Under the pieces are notes generated by a model, which searched no databases, was not told the DNA's origin, and worked only from the letters and a program-made list of their open reading frames with translations. Positions 27,896 to 39,135 of a stretch of DNA of 64,000 bases are shown here, piece after piece. Both the position numbers and the translations under genes were made by a program. The stretch's first letter is position 1, and every line of letters starts with the position of its first letter. This DNA is from Vagococcus lutrae (GTDB taxonomy: Bacteria; Bacillota; Bacilli; Lactobacillales; Vagococcaceae), in NCBI RefSeq assembly GCF_003987555.1, contig NZ_NGJW01000002.1, positions 62,001 through 126,000 of the forward strand, in the 5' to 3' direction.

Positions 27896-30800
27896 TTATA
27901 ATGCTTGAACACTCATGCGTTGTGATACCATCACACTCAAAATGGCTTTGGCTGTATCTAAAGATGTCAGCAAAGGAACACCGTTTTCAACTGCTGTTCG
28001 TCGAATCATAAAGCCGTCTGATGCACCTGTTCTTTTTTTATCCATTGTATTGACAACGACCTGGACTTTTCCAGTTCGAATGACGTCGACAACGGTCTCT
28101 TCCGCTTCTTGACTAACCCTAGCTACTACGGTCGTACGTAAGCCATTCTCATTTAAAAAGCGACTTGTGCCGGCTGTAGCATAGAGTTCATAACCAATTG
28201 CATCAAATTCTTTGGCTATTTCTAAAGCCTCAGCTTTCGTTTCATCGGCAATGGTCATTAATACGGCACCTGTCTCAGGTAAATGCATACCGCTCGCTTC
28301 AAATGCTTTATACAATGCTTTTTCTAATGTGCGATCTGTTCCCATTACTTCCCCAGTAGATTTCATTTCAGGACCTAAATAACTATCGACCGCTTGTAAC
28401 TTTTCAAACGAAAAAACAGGTGCTTTAACAGAAACAAGTTCCTGATTCGGATACAATCCAGTTTGATACCCCATATCGATTAAGCGCTCGCCCAAAATTG
28501 CTCGAGTGGCAATTTGAGCCATTGGAATATCGGTCACTTTACTTAAGAAAGGTACCGTTCGACTCGCTCGAGGGTTAACTTCAATGACATAAACCTCTTC
28601 TCCGTCTATGACAAATTGGATGTTCATGATTCCTAAACAGTTTAGTCCTAATGCTAATTTTTCAGTATACGCTTCAATTTTAGCGACAACTTTTTCTGAG
28701 AGTCTTTGCGGTGGATAGACCGCCATAGAATCTCCTGAGTGAACACCTGCTCGTTCCACATGTTCCATAATACCAGGGATTAATACCGTCTTGCCGTCAC
28801 AAATCGCATCGACTTCACACTCTAGTCCGGTAATATATCGGTCAATAAGGATAGGGTGATCTGGTGAGGCTTTAAAAGCGTCTATCATATAAGCCCGTAA
28901 ATCTTCCTTATTATCGACAATTTCCATCGCTCGACCACCTAACACATAACTTGGCCGAACTAATACGGGATAACCAATTTTTTTAGCTATCTCAAGCGCC
29001 GTTTCCGTCTTCATTGCCGTACTACCTAATGGTTGTGGAATGTTTAATGCTTGTAAGGCTTGTTCAAATAAATCGCGATTTTCCGCTCGGTCTAAATCTT
29101 CAATACTCGTTCCCATAATTTTTACACCAGCTCGATGTAAAGGTTCTGCCAGATTAATCGCTGTTTGACCACCAAATTGCACGATGACCCCTTCAGGCTG
29201 TTCCAATTCAATGACATTCATGACATCTTCAAACGTTAAAGGTTCAAAGTAAAGTTTATCGGAGATAGAAAAGTCCGTCGATACAGTTTCCGGATTGCTA
29301 TTCATAATAATTGCTTCATAACCAAGTGATTGTATCGCTTTAACGGAGTGAACCGTCGCGTAGTCAAATTCGACTCCCTGTCCAATCCTTATCGGTCCAG
29401 AACCTAAAACTAAGATGGATGGTCGTTCAGAACGCGTACTTTCTTGTTCTTGTGCATACGTACTATAAAAGTAAGGCGTTGCTGAATCAAATTCTCCCGC
29501 ACATGTATCAACCATTTTATAGGTTGGTAAGACGTTTTCTTTTTTACGCAAGTCGCGAATGACCTGCTCATCCGTTTCCCACATTTGGGCAATAATTTCA
29601 TCAGTTAAGCCGTAGCGTTTTGCTTTCTTTAATATGCTACTATCAAAAGGCTTAACCTTTAGTTCTTCTTCTATTTCAATAATATGCGCTAAGACATCTA
29701 AAAAGTATAAGTCGATCTTAGTTAATTGATTTAACTCTTCAATTGTATAGCCACGCTTTAGCGCCTCAACCAAGTAGAAAAGACGGTCATCTTGCGGTTT
29801 AATCATTTTTATAATTAAGTCATCGTCACTCGCTTCTTGTGCTTCTGGAAGATCGAGATGCTTCATGCCAATTTCTAATGAACGCACTGCTTTTAAAAGA
29901 GATTCTTCTAACGTTCGTCCCATCGCCATTACTTCGCCAGTCGCTTTCATTTGTGTTCCTAAACGACGTTCCCCTTTATCAAATTTATCAAAAGGCCAAC
30001 GTGGGATTTTACTGACAACATAGTCTAATGTGGGTTCAAAAGCGGCGTATGTCGTTTGAGTAACGGGATTCTTGATTTCATCTAATGTCAATCCAACAGC
30101 GATTTTTGCTGCTAGTTTGGCAATTGGATAGCCTGTTGCTTTACTAGCTAAGGCTGAAGAACGACTCACTCTTGGATTAACTTCAATGACATAGTAGTTA
30201 AAACTGTCAGGGTCTAAAGCTAATTGTACATTACAGCCCCCTTCAATTTCTAAGGCACGTATGATTTTTAATGACGCGTCACGGAGCAGTTGATGCTCGA
30301 CGTCCGTTAAAGTTTGACTTGGTGCAAAAACAATGGAATCGCCTGTGTGAATACCGACTGGGTCAAAATTTTCCATATTACAAACCACAATCGCATTGTC
30401 AGCTGCATCGCGCATGACTTCGTATTCAATCTCTTTATAACCTGCGATACTTTTTTCGATGAGGCACTGAGTGGCTGGCGACAGTTTTAAGCCATTCTTC
30501 GTAATAGCAATCAAGCTCTCTTCATCATCGCACATTCCACCACCTGTTCCTCCCAGAGTAAATGCAGGTCGTACGATGAGTGGATAACCGATTTCATTAG
30601 CAAATGCTAACGCTTCTTCGACTGTCGTTACAATCGTACTTTCTGGTATCGGCTGCTCCAACTCTTCCATAAGTTGTTTAAAAAGGTCGCGATATTCTGC
30701 TTGATCAATCGCCGATAATTTTGTTCCAAGCAATTCCACATCATATTGTTCTAAAATCCCCGCTTTTGATAACGCCATAGCCATGTTTAAACCAGTTTGT

Positions 30801-31075
30801 CCACCAAGTGTTGGTAGAAGCGCATCGGGACGCTCCTTGCGAATAATGGCTGAAACAAATTCTAGTGTGATTGGTTCAATATAAACTCGGTCAGCGATTT
30901 CTTTGTCGGTCATAATCGTTGCAGGATTTGAATTAATAAGAACAACTTCATACCCTTCTTCTTTTAACGATAGACAGGCTTGCGTTCCAGCATAGTCAAA
31001 TTCTGCTGCTTGTCCGATAACGATTGGGCCAGAGCCAATTACTAATATTTTCTTGATGTCATTTCTTTTAGGCAT
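27896..31075 (-). CDS. carB: Carbamoyl-phosphate synthase large subunit
   Basis: A 1059-aa enzyme with two homologous ATP-grasp halves: one from about residue 1 ([19 protein letters not shown]), the second from about 550 ([19 protein letters not shown]), and a C-terminal MGS-like allosteric domain ([27 protein letters not shown]). It makes carbamoyl phosphate from bicarbonate, ammonia from CarA and 2 ATP. I moved the start to the ATG at 31073-31075, behind GGAAGGAGC; the gene then overlaps carA by 8 bp. A single copy in the pyr operon probably serves pyrimidines; arginine use cannot be judged. Confidence 0.96.
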   Translation of the reverse strand: MPKRNDIKKILVIGSGPIVIGQAAEFDYAGTQACLSLKEEGYEVVLINSNPATIMTDKEIADRVYIEPITLEFVSAIIRKERPDALLPTLGGQTGLNMAMALSKAGILEQYDVELLGTKLSAIDQAEYRDLFKQLMEELEQPIPESTIVTTVEEALAFANEIGYPLIVRPAFTLGGTGGGMCDDEESLIAITKNGLKLSPATQCLIEKSIAGYKEIEYEVMRDAADNAIVVCNMENFDPVGIHTGDSIVFAPSQTLTDVEHQLLRDASLKIIRALEIEGGCNVQLALDPDSFNYYVIEVNPRVSRSSALASKATGYPIAKLAAKIAVGLTLDEIKNPVTQTTYAAFEPTLDYVVSKIPRWPFDKFDKGERRLGTQMKATGEVMAMGRTLEESLLKAVRSLEIGMKHLDLPEAQEASDDDLIIKMIKPQDDRLFYLVEALKRGYTIEELNQLTKIDLYFLDVLAHIIEIEEELKVKPFDSSILKKAKRYGLTDEIIAQMWETDEQVIRDLRKKENVLPTYKMVDTCAGEFDSATPYFYSTYAQEQESTRSERPSILVLGSGPIRIGQGVEFDYATVHSVKAIQSLGYEAIIMNSNPETVSTDFSISDKLYFEPLTFEDVMNVIELEQPEGVIVQFGGQTAINLAEPLHRAGVKIMGTSIEDLDRAENRDLFEQALQALNIPQPLGSTAMKTETALEIAKKIGYPVLVRPSYVLGGRAMEIVDNKEDLRAYMIDAFKASPDHPILIDRYITGLECEVDAICDGKTVLIPGIMEHVERAGVHSGDSMAVYPPQRLSEKVVAKIEAYTEKLALGLNCLGIMNIQFVIDGEEVYVIEVNPRASRTVPFLSKVTDIPMAQIATRAILGERLIDMGYQTGLYPNQELVSVKAPVFSFEKLQAVDSYLGPEMKSTGEVMGTDRTLEKALYKAFEASGMHLPETGAVLMTIADETKAEALEIAKEFDAIGYELYATAGTSRFLNENGLRTTVVARVSQEAEETVVDVIRTGKVQVVVNTMDKKRTGASDGFMIRRTAVENGVPLLTSLDTAKAILSVMVSQRMSVQAL

Positions 31076-32153
31076 GTGTTTGCTCCTTCCAACTTTCAAT
31101 CAAACTCATAAAATCGTCGAATATCGTAAGGGTATCGTGTGGACCTGGTGCAGCGTCTGGATGAAACTGTACACTGAATACTGGTAACTCTTGATGTTTT
31201 ACCCCCTCCACACTTCCGTCATTAAGATGTTCATAGGTTAATAATAGTGGTGTCTCTCTTAAACTATCTTTCGCTACAACATATTGATGATTTTGAGAAG
31301 TAAAACGAACATCACCTGTAGCAATTTCTCTAACAGGATGATTACCACCACGATGACCAAATGATAAAGGTTCTGTTTTTGCCCCATTAGCTAAACAAAG
31401 TAGTTGGTGTCCTAGACAGATACCAAACATTGGAAAGCGTTGCTGTAATGTTTGAATAACCGGTAAAACAGTGGGTAAAGCAGCTGGATTTCCCGGTCCA
31501 TTACTTAATAATATGCCGTCTGGACTCATACTAGCAATTTCCTCGGCTGATGTATGATAAGGCACGACGGTAATATCACATTGACGTTTGTTTAATTCTC
31601 TGAGTATGCTGTGTTTTAAACCGAAATCCATTACAACAATTTTTTTACCTGTTCCCGGACTGGGATAAGCAGTTTTCGTTGAAACTTCAGCAACGGTCTG
31701 TGTTGGTAAAACAGTCGCTCTTAATTGATCTAACGCATGTTCTAGGTCGACCCCTTCATTGATAAACGTCGCTTTTAAAGTACCGTTCGCACGAATACGT
31801 TTAGTTAATGCACGTGTATCAATTTCAGCAATCCCAGGAATCCCTCGTTGCTTAAGAAAATCATCCAGTGAAAGATGATGACGCCAGTTAGATGGTCGAC
31901 GAGCTAATTCATTCACTACGACACCTTTACAACTTGGTTGAATCGATTCGGAATCATCTCGATTAATTCCTACATTACCGATCAGAGGGTATGTAAAGAC
32001 AACAATCTGACCGTTAAAACTTTGGTCGGTAATCGTTTCTTGATAGCCTGTCATACACGTCGTAAAAACTAATTCACCTGTTGTAGGTTTAAGAGAACCA
32101 AACGCTTTGCCTTCTAAAACCGTTCCATCTTCTAATAGTAAAAATCGTTTCAT
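31068..32153 (-). CDS. carA: Carbamoyl-phosphate synthase small subunit
   Basis: A 361-aa glutaminase subunit that hydrolyses glutamine to feed ammonia to CarB. The N-terminal domain has [13 protein letters not shown]; the C-terminal class I amidotransferase has the nucleophile Cys in [10 protein letters not shown] and the His in [11 protein letters not shown]. In that last motif Asp stands where the catalytic triad of classical CarA has Glu (HPE). It overlaps pyrC by 4 bp upstream and carB by 8 bp downstream. Confidence 0.95.
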   Translation of the reverse strand: MKRFLLLEDGTVLEGKAFGSLKPTTGELVFTTCMTGYQETITDQSFNGQIVVFTYPLIGNVGINRDDSESIQPSCKGVVVNELARRPSNWRHHLSLDDFLKQRGIPGIAEIDTRALTKRIRANGTLKATFINEGVDLEHALDQLRATVLPTQTVAEVSTKTAYPSPGTGKKIVVMDFGLKHSILRELNKRQCDITVVPYHTSAEEIASMSPDGILLSNGPGNPAALPTVLPVIQTLQQRFPMFGICLGHQLLCLANGAKTEPLSFGHRGGNHPVREIATGDVRFTSQNHQYVVAKDSLRETPLLLTYEHLNDGSVEGVKHQELPVFSVQFHPDAAPGPHDTLTIFDDFMSLIESWKEQTHA

Positions 32154-33448
32154 GACCGTTCCTCCTGTTCACCCCAAACTTTTTGACCGTTTGAGAAAGT
32201 GTATAGAACTTGTCCCGTCACCGTTTGATTTAAAAATGGCGTATTATGTGACTTAGAAGCAAAGTCCTGTTCGTTAATTTCATATTGTTTTTCAACATCT
32301 AACACAGTAATATCTGCACGTGCACCAATATCTAGCGTTCCCACTGGTAGCTTAAATAATCGAGCTGGTTTGTATGTCAGCCAATCAATCACTTGTTGCA
32401 ATGTGAAAATCCCAGTTTTTACAAAGTGATGATTCATCAAGGCAAATGCCGTTTCACTTCCCACAATTCCAAAAGGCGCTTCTGTCATGGAAAGAGCTTT
32501 TTCATCAGCATGATGTGGCGCATGGTCAGTCGCTAAACAGTCGATTGTTCCATCGAGTAGACCTTCAATTAAAGCTAACCGGTCTTCTTCCGCACGTAAA
32601 GGTGGATTCATTTTAAACTGACTATTATCCGATGTAATGGCAGCATCTGTTAAAATCAAATGATGTGGACAGACTTCTGCTGTTACATTGACCCCTGCTC
32701 GTTTAGCATCTCGTATGACTCGAACACTTTCTTTGGTTGAAACATGACAAACATGATAATGAACGCCAGTTTCTTCCGCAAGTAAACAATCACGAGCGAT
32801 TTGAGATGATTCTGTTGCGCTTAAAATGCCAGGCAGACCAAGCTTTTCCGATTGAGCGCCGTGATGCATACATCCGCCAAAGAGAAGTGATTCATCCTCT
32901 GTATGTGCGACAATACTCATCTCTAACTCTTTCGCTTTCTTCATTGCTAGATACATCGTGCCAGCTGTTTGGACTCCCACACCATCATTCGTGAAGGCAA
33001 AAGCACCAGCTTCTTTTAAAGCGGCCATATCCACTAGCGTTTCACTTCTTAGGCTTTTGGTAATCGGAGCATACTGGCGAACGTCGATAACAGCATCTTT
33101 TTCAATACGTTGCTCAATATCTAAAAAGTCCGAAACATTATCTGGGACGGGATCAAGATTAGGCATCGCACAGACTGTAGTAAAGCCTCCACGAGCGGCA
33201 GCAAGACTTCCCGTCTGTATGGTTTCTTTATGCGTGAAACCTGGTTCACGAAAATGGACGTGAACGTCGACAAACCCAGGAGCAATTAACTTATCAGCAC
33301 AATCAATAATTTCTAGATTTCCGTTAATTCTAACATCTTCAAGTGCTAGTCCCTTCGCTCTAATTTTTCCATCTTCTATTAGTAAATCAGTTGCCACCCA
33401 TTCATTATGTCCATTTAAACAAAAGCCGTTTTTCAATAAAATTGCCAT
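32150..33448 (-). CDS. pyrC: Dihydroorotase
   Basis: A 432-aa type I dihydroorotase, a zinc amidohydrolase cyclising carbamoyl aspartate to dihydroorotate. The metal ligands are in [10 protein letters not shown], the two further His in [10 protein letters not shown] and VAHTEDESL, and the Asp in [10 protein letters not shown]. It follows pyrB with a 3-bp gap and overlaps carA by 4 bp. Confidence 0.95.
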   Translation of the reverse strand: MAILLKNGFCLNGHNEWVATDLLIEDGKIRAKGLALEDVRINGNLEIIDCADKLIAPGFVDVHVHFREPGFTHKETIQTGSLAAARGGFTTVCAMPNLDPVPDNVSDFLDIEQRIEKDAVIDVRQYAPITKSLRSETLVDMAALKEAGAFAFTNDGVGVQTAGTMYLAMKKAKELEMSIVAHTEDESLLFGGCMHHGAQSEKLGLPGILSATESSQIARDCLLAEETGVHYHVCHVSTKESVRVIRDAKRAGVNVTAEVCPHHLILTDAAITSDNSQFKMNPPLRAEEDRLALIEGLLDGTIDCLATDHAPHHADEKALSMTEAPFGIVGSETAFALMNHHFVKTGIFTLQQVIDWLTYKPARLFKLPVGTLDIGARADITVLDVEKQYEINEQDFASKSHNTPFLNQTVTGQVLYTFSNGQKVWGEQEERS

Positions 33449-33451
33449 GTC

Positions 33452-34378
33452 TTAAGCCTTCCCTTCTAAGATTGCTTCTAATATTGCCATTCTCATAAAT
33501 ACGCCGTTCGTCATTTGCATGACGATCCGCGAAGATAACGATTCAACTAAACTATCCGCTAATTCAACATCTCGATTGACAGGAGCTGGATGCATGATAA
33601 TCGCATGTTTTGCCATATGACTTGCTCGCTCCTCTGTTAAACCGTACGCTTGGTGATAAGCTTCCTTATCAAATAACTCGGTCCCGTCATGCCGTTCATG
33701 TTGTACACGCAAGAGCATGATGACATCCATGTTAGGCACTAACTCATCCAATGCCATAAACGTTCCAAATGCTTCATATTGTGCGTCGTACCATTCATCA
33801 GGTCCAGAGAAGAAGACATTAGCTCCTAATCGCTTAAGCATTTGCATATTTGATTTTGCCACGCGCGAGTGCGTAATATCGCCGACTATCGCGACATTAA
33901 GTCCTTTAAAACGACCAAACTCTTCATAAATCGTCATCAAGTCTAACAAACACTGTGTTGGATGCTGCCCACTTCCGTCGCCTCCGTTGATTAAACTACA
34001 TCGAATGGTTTTACTTTCCATTAATTGATGATAGTAGTTTTCTTCTGAATGACGAATCACACACACATCGACACCAATCGCTGACATTGTTAAAACCGTA
34101 TCATAGAGGGATTCCCCTTTATTAACTGAGCTTGTAGACGTGTCAAATTCAATCACATTTAATCCCATCTTGCGCTCAGCCATGTCGAAACTCTTATGCG
34201 TTCGCGTACTATTTTCAAAAAATAAGTTTGCGGCATAATAATCGCGTTTCAATTTAGGCGAAGCCACACCTTGTTTAAACTGTTGCGCACGACGAATCAA
34301 CCCTAATACTTCTTGATTATTAAGTGCTTCGACAGTTAATAAATGTTTTAAACTTACTTGTTCTCGATTGATAATCAC
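33452..34378 (-). CDS. pyrB: Aspartate carbamoyltransferase, catalytic chain
   Basis: A 308-aa enzyme joining carbamoyl phosphate to aspartate. The phosphate site is [12 protein letters not shown], with [11 protein letters not shown] and [10 protein letters not shown] (aspartate site) also present. There is no regulatory chain gene (pyrI), as usual in Firmicutes. The start is a GTG at 34376-34378; the GAGAGGA ribosome site is 10 nt upstream, rather far, so an upstream rare codon start remains possible. It follows pyrP by 24 bp with no room for a third attenuator. Confidence 0.94.
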   Translation of the reverse strand: MIINREQVSLKHLLTVEALNNQEVLGLIRRAQQFKQGVASPKLKRDYYAANLFFENSTRTHKSFDMAERKMGLNVIEFDTSTSSVNKGESLYDTVLTMSAIGVDVCVIRHSEENYYHQLMESKTIRCSLINGGDGSGQHPTQCLLDLMTIYEEFGRFKGLNVAIVGDITHSRVAKSNMQMLKRLGANVFFSGPDEWYDAQYEAFGTFMALDELVPNMDVIMLLRVQHERHDGTELFDKEAYHQAYGLTEERASHMAKHAIIMHPAPVNRDVELADSLVESLSSRIVMQMTNGVFMRMAILEAILEGKA

Positions 34379-34402
34379 AATGATGTCATCCTCTCTGATT
34401 CG

Positions 34403-35695
34403 TTATTCTTTTTCGCTCGCTGCTTCTTCCGGTAAAATTAGATTTAAAATAATCCCAAATAATGTTGCAAGTGCCATTCCTTGTAATTCAAAAGTTCCTA
34501 CTTTAAAGATTAACCCGCCAATTCCTACTACTAAAATAACTGATGCAATAATAAGGTTGCGTTTTTTATCAAAATCAATTTTTTGTTCAATCAGAATTTT
34601 TAATCCACTAGAAGCAATGACGCCAAACAAGATAAAGCTAATACCTGATATAACTGGACTTGGAATACTATGGATGACTGCGCTAACCTTACCAACAAAA
34701 CTTAAAATCATAGCTAAGACGGCTGCTCCTCCAATAACAAAGACACTATGAATTCTAGTGATTGCTAGGACACCAATGTTTTCTCCGTAGCTCGTCACAG
34801 GTGGTCCACCCACTAAACCAGCCGTGATTTGAGCAAGTCCATCACCAAGTAGCGTGCGATGTAAACCAGGGTTTTGGAAAAAATCACGTTTTGTTAAACG
34901 GTTTAAGACGGTGATATGCCCCATATGTTCTGTCATTGTCACAAACGCAATCGGTGCCATCATTAAGATGGCGCTCCACTGAATCCCTTTGCTTCCCTCT
35001 AATAAGATAAAATGAAAATCAGGTGCTTGTATCCATGCGGCATTTTTGATAATACTCAAGTCTACAATGCCAAAACCTAGTGCAACAAAGTAGCCACTGA
35101 CGATACCTAGTAGTATCGGAATTAATCCTAGAAACCCTTTTAAAAACATATTAAAAATAATGGTAAGTCCCAGTGTTATTAATGCGACCATGATATATTT
35201 TGGACTGTAATCACCATTGATATCAAACATCGCATTATTAGCTGCATTAGCAGCTAAACCAAGACCGATAACCATAATAACAGGCCCAACGACGATGGGA
35301 GGTAATAGCTTTTCTATCCAATCTGCTCCATGTCGCTTTATAATCATCGCCACGATGATATAGACAAGTCCCGTCGTTATAGCACCTTGCGCTACTGCAG
35401 CGTAGCCAGCATCGGGGTCTTTTAAAAGTAACGTCATTGCTGGTATAAAGGCAAAACTGCTGCCAAGATAAGCAGGGATTTTTGCCCCAGTCGCGATAAT
35501 ATAAACCATTGTTCCAATACCTGAACTAAATAGAGCAACACTTGGATCGATTCCGACTAGAATTGGCACTAAAACAGTCGCACCGAACATCGTAAATAAG
35601 TGCTGAAAGCTAAGTAATAACCACTGACTCGCTTTCGGTTTATCTTGTATATCCAATACAGCATCTGGATTTCTAAATGATTGTGTTGTTTTCAT
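34403..35695 (-). CDS. pyrP: Uracil permease
   Basis: A 430-aa NCS2 transporter with about 12-14 helices. FQHLFTMFGATVLVPILVG at the start and GGPPVTSYGENIGVLAITR (the conserved NCS2 motif) identify it, and the pyr operon context marks it as UraA/PyrP, a proton-coupled uracil importer. I set the start at the ATG at 35693-35695 behind AAGGAGG. It is controlled by the attenuator between pyrR and this gene. Confidence 0.94.
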   Translation of the reverse strand: MKTTQSFRNPDAVLDIQDKPKASQWLLLSFQHLFTMFGATVLVPILVGIDPSVALFSSGIGTMVYIIATGAKIPAYLGSSFAFIPAMTLLLKDPDAGYAAVAQGAITTGLVYIIVAMIIKRHGADWIEKLLPPIVVGPVIMVIGLGLAANAANNAMFDINGDYSPKYIMVALITLGLTIIFNMFLKGFLGLIPILLGIVSGYFVALGFGIVDLSIIKNAAWIQAPDFHFILLEGSKGIQWSAILMMAPIAFVTMTEHMGHITVLNRLTKRDFFQNPGLHRTLLGDGLAQITAGLVGGPPVTSYGENIGVLAITRIHSVFVIGGAAVLAMILSFVGKVSAVIHSIPSPVISGISFILFGVIASSGLKILIEQKIDFDKKRNLIIASVILVVGIGGLIFKVGTFELQGMALATLFGIILNLILPEEAASEKE

Positions 35696-35712
35696 AATAT
35701 CCTCCTTCATAA

Positions 35713-35822
35713 TAAAAAAAGCAGCCTCTATCAATAGAGACTGCTCAAATTAAACCTACTCATCCTGTCAGTAAGTTAATGGTCGCTTTTTTGCGTCTCT
35801 CTGTACTCAATTAAAAAGCAAG
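35713..35822 (-). promoter_or_regulatory. PyrR-type attenuator between pyrR and pyrP
   Basis: On the minus strand a hairpin GCTTTTT/AAAAAGC carries the loop segment GTACAGAGAGAC, close to the PyrR-binding consensus but with its last GG changed. About 60 nt on, AGCAGTCTCTAT pairs with ATAGAGGCTGCT (35720-35745) followed by seven T, a strong terminator. High UMP with PyrR should favour termination before pyrP. Confidence 0.75.
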
Positions 35823-35832
35823 CTATTCAAAT

Positions 35833-36381
<549 letters not shown>

Positions 36382-36388
36382 TTATAAT

Positions 36389-36530
36389 AAAAAAATCCTA
36401 CTTCGCTGTGAAGTAGGATGGACGTTTAAACATTGAGAATAGTGCATACTTAGAGTATCTCTAAGGTACAAACTAATCGTGTCGTGTCTTTCCTTGTTAG
36501 CCTCACAGGACCACTTTAAAGGATTTCTAT
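36389..36530 (-). promoter_or_regulatory. PyrR-controlled leader attenuator upstream of pyrR
   Basis: On the minus strand the leader holds GGTCCTGTGAGGCTAACAAGGA (a full PyrR-binding loop match, 36491-36512 region) in a hairpin AATCCTTT..AAGGA, then after about 90 nt a terminator ATCCTACTTC/GAAGTAGGAT with a seven-T tail (36389-36419). This is the classic PyrR attenuator for the whole operon. Confidence 0.9.
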
Positions 36531-36542
36531 TTGATTAAAATT

Positions 36543-36571
36543 ATCATACCTGTTTTTCATCTAAATTGCAA
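36543..36571 (-). promoter_or_regulatory. pyr operon promoter
   Basis: On the minus strand TTGCAA (36566-36571) and TATGAT (36543-36548) have a 17-bp spacer, right after the rluD stop and 15-20 bp before the PyrR leader. Confidence 0.85.
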
Positions 36572-36572
36572 A

Positions 36573-37475
36573 CTATTTTGCTAAGTTTTTTAAAGCTGAT
36601 TCAAAATATGTTGGTAAAGGAGCTTCAAAATAAAGTGTTTCATTCGTTCTCGGATGAGTAAATCCTAGTGTCGCAGCATGTAAATACTGTCCTGCTCCTT
36701 CTAAAGTGACGTTAGGTCCATATACAGGATCACCTGCAATAGGATGTTCAATATACGCCATATGCACACGTATCTGATGTGTCCGTCCTGTTTCTAAACG
36801 ACAGCGACACAGTGTATAGTCTTGGTACCGCTCCATTACTTGAAAATGTGTGACGGCAGGCTTTCCAGACTCAATGACGGTTTGAGTGACGCGATTGTGT
36901 GGATCTCGACCGATAGGAGCATCAATCTTACCTCGCTCGTGCACAATGACACCATGAGCCAAGGCAATATACTCTCGCTTGACAGTATGTGCTTGTAATT
37001 GTTGTTGTAGCCCTCTTAACGTCACGTCATTTTTCGCCACCATTAACAATCCTGACGTATCTTTGTCAATCCGATGAACAATCCCCGGACGGACGACATC
37101 GTTTATACTAGCAATATCTCGCGAATGATAAAGAAGCGCGTTTACTAATGTACCAGAGGCATGACCCTTTGACGGATGAACAACCATTCCTTGTGGTTTA
37201 TTCACGACAAGTAAATCGTCATCTTCGTACACGATGTCTAGTGGAATATCTTCAGGTTCAACTGTTAACTTTTCTGGTGAAGGTCTTGAGATGACAATTT
37301 TATCTCCGGTAGCAACCTTATAACGAGCCGCAACAGGCATATCGTTTACTGTCACATATCCAGCTTTCAACCATTGTTGGATTTGTGAGCGGGAATAATC
37401 ACTATACGTATCCGCTAACACCTTATCAAGACGTCCCTTTTCATCACTAATGATTAATTCTAATTGTTCTAACAT
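36573..37475 (-). CDS. rluD: RluA-family 23S rRNA pseudouridine synthase
   Basis: A 300-aa enzyme with an N-terminal S4 RNA-binding domain (RLDKVLADTYSDYSRSQIQQWL) and a catalytic domain with the active-site Asp in HRIDKDTSGLLM, plus GRTHQIRVHMAYI. It isomerises uridines in rRNA; the RluD subtype is by likeness and the RluA/C subtypes cannot be fully excluded. It follows lspA by 3 bp, a linkage seen across Firmicutes (lspA-ylyB-pyrR). Confidence 0.92.
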   Translation of the reverse strand: MLEQLELIISDEKGRLDKVLADTYSDYSRSQIQQWLKAGYVTVNDMPVAARYKVATGDKIVISRPSPEKLTVEPEDIPLDIVYEDDDLLVVNKPQGMVVHPSKGHASGTLVNALLYHSRDIASINDVVRPGIVHRIDKDTSGLLMVAKNDVTLRGLQQQLQAHTVKREYIALAHGVIVHERGKIDAPIGRDPHNRVTQTVIESGKPAVTHFQVMERYQDYTLCRCRLETGRTHQIRVHMAYIEHPIAGDPVYGPNVTLEGAGQYLHAATLGFTHPRTNETLYFEAPLPTYFESALKNLAK

Positions 37476-37478
37476 TTT

Positions 37479-37934
37479 TTATCCTACCATTTCTAATGCG
37501 TCATCTAACATAATATAAATAAAAACACAGATAACGCCAATCGTTAAAGCGACGTCTGCAATATTAAATATTGGAAAATTCATGAAATTTGTTTGAAACA
37601 TATCCACAACATAATTTAAACGTAAACGGTCAATAAAGTTCCCTAATGCGCCACCAATAATTAAACTAAGGCCAATCGTTAGCCATTTAGACTCATAACG
37701 ATATTTAATTAAGATAAACGATGTCGCTCCAACAGTTAAAAAAGTGACGAGATAAAAGAACCACATTTTCCCTTCTAATATACTCCAGGCTGCGCCTTCG
37801 TTGTGAATGTTTGTCAGTGACAAAATGGGATTATTGTCAAATAGCGTTTCACCGTAGCCAATATGTTCTGTTACCCAAAACTTTAACCACTGGTCTAACC
37901 CTATAACGATTGCGATAATTAATAAAAACCACAT
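37479..37934 (-). CDS. lspA: Lipoprotein signal peptidase (signal peptidase II)
   Basis: A 151-aa four-helix aspartic protease that cuts prolipoproteins before the lipid-modified Cys. The catalytic Asp residues are in GNFIDRLRLNYVVDM and FNIADVALTIG, and IHNEGAAWSIL is the family motif. The start is the ATG at 37932-37934 with GAGGAAGC upstream; the longer reading from 38021 overlaps the preceding gene and adds unrelated sequence. It processes the several lipoproteins in this window. Confidence 0.95.
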   Translation of the reverse strand: MWFLLIIAIVIGLDQWLKFWVTEHIGYGETLFDNNPILSLTNIHNEGAAWSILEGKMWFFYLVTFLTVGATSFILIKYRYESKWLTIGLSLIIGGALGNFIDRLRLNYVVDMFQTNFMNFPIFNIADVALTIGVICVFIYIMLDDALEMVG

Positions 37935-37944
37935 ATATGCTTCC

Positions 37945-38646
37945 TCAATTTCTCCATTCATTTTGAAAAACATCTTTTGGACGAATGATACCCAATAAAT
38001 TACCATTAGGCTTACCATCACGTGTGATAAGAACCGCCTCTAAAGAAGGATTTGTATGAAACCAACGCGTCACTTCATATACAAATGTCGTAGCAGAAGC
38101 AAAGCGAAAATTTTGACTACGACGGTCGCTAATCAAAACATCTTTCGCGTGTAAACCGCCGATTTGTAAACAATCATTTTTATGTTGCTTTGCCATCCAA
38201 ATACCTAGTCCATGCGCCGTAATCAAGCCTAAAAATGTCCCTTTACGATAAATAGGGAATTGTGAGTAACCATGTTGCGCTACAATTTTTAGTAGCTCAG
38301 TCAGCGGTATATCTTCTTCAAATCCTGTTACATACTTCTCGTAACGAGGTAAAACCATCTCTGGATGGGTTAAGCGTTTTTCAATTTCGATGAGACGATT
38401 GAGCACCCATTCATTTGGCTCGGCTATCACAAAATCTGGTGAAATACGATCATGAATAATAGCATTTCGTAATTGTGCAATCTGCAATAAATCATCTTCA
38501 TACTCTTCAATAACGCTAATCTTTTGCTTACTTGCTCTTCGCACTAACTCTGAAAAACCAAAGCGTTCATCTCCAGGTAATTCTTTTTGTAACCATTTTT
38601 CAATACGATTAAAACTAGCTAAGAACTCATCTGAAGCTAAGGTCAC
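37945..38646 (-). CDS. CBS-pair protein with an N-terminal HEPN-like domain
   Basis: A 233-aa cytosolic protein. Residues about 1-95 are helical and carry R60-N-A-I-I-H65, the R-x4-H motif typical of HEPN domains. Residues about 100-230 form two CBS motifs (YSQFPIYRKGTFLGLIT and AVLITRDGKPNGNLLGIIRPKDV). CBS pairs bind adenine nucleotides, and HEPN domains often are RNases or nucleotide-binding modules. Its stop lies 10 bp before lspA, and it overlaps the next upstream gene by 4 bp, so it is part of the operon. Function unknown; the HEPN call is from the motif and helix content. Confidence 0.7.
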   Translation of the reverse strand: MTLASDEFLASFNRIEKWLQKELPGDERFGFSELVRRASKQKISVIEEYEDDLLQIAQLRNAIIHDRISPDFVIAEPNEWVLNRLIEIEKRLTHPEMVLPRYEKYVTGFEEDIPLTELLKIVAQHGYSQFPIYRKGTFLGLITAHGLGIWMAKQHKNDCLQIGGLHAKDVLISDRRSQNFRFASATTFVYEVTRWFHTNPSLEAVLITRDGKPNGNLLGIIRPKDVFQNEWRN

Positions 38647-39029
38647 TTTTCAGCCACTTCTTCCATAATGTAGAATTTCTTACCCATTAACCAAATGAAA
38701 ACGCCATAAAAGGCTACTAAAGCTATTGCGAATACCCATGATTTAAATAGTAAAGGAATAATAAAAATCAAGGTAAAGTAAGTCACATAAAAATTAAAGA
38801 CGACAGGGTTCATATGAACATCAAAAGTACGATCTTGATGTTCTTCTGTGACATCAAAGACTTCACTTTTTAAAATACCATAAACTACTTGTAATTTGTC
38901 CCCCGATTCAACGTCGACTTCTATCGTTTCTTCTGGTGAAATCGTAGCAATTTTTTGATTGTTTTTTAATACGTTAATCGCAGAACCTATCCCCATATAA
39001 CCTGCTTTTCGTTTTAAATTTATTTTCAT
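38643..39029 (-). CDS. Membrane protein with a small N-terminal soluble domain
   Basis: A 128-aa protein: about residues 1-70 are beta-rich (KINLKRKAGYMG, PEETIEVDVESGDKLQVVYG), followed by two hydrophobic helices (about 78-97 and 99-118). The start at 39027-39029 follows AAAAGGTGATAAT; the longer reading lacks a ribosome site. It overlaps the CBS protein gene by 4 bp, suggesting the two products act together. I do not recognise the family. Confidence 0.65.
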   Translation of the reverse strand: MKINLKRKAGYMGIGSAINVLKNNQKIATISPEETIEVDVESGDKLQVVYGILKSEVFDVTEEHQDRTFDVHMNPVVFNFYVTYFTLIFIIPLLFKSWVFAIALVAFYGVFIWLMGKKFYIMEEVAEK

Positions 39030-39082
39030 ATTATCACCTTTTCTTACAATATCATGTATCGTTATTATCATAACGTTAAAAG

Positions 39083-39119
39083 CAAAAAAAGCCAAGTAGA
39101 AATTGATAATCTACTTGGC
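39083..39119 (-). terminator. Terminator of the 44-codon gene
   Basis: On the minus strand GCCAAGTAGA pairs perfectly with TCTACTTGGC around a 9-nt loop and is followed by seven T. It lies 16 bp after the stop of the small ORF at 39136-39270 and before the promoter region of the 39029 gene. Confidence 0.85.
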
Positions 39120-39135
39120 GTGTAAGCCCTATTTT

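Noticed and set aside
34368-34751. Plus-strand ORF of 127 codons inside pyrP
   Set aside because: Antisense shadow of a clear NCS2 permease; no ribosome site or independent signals.
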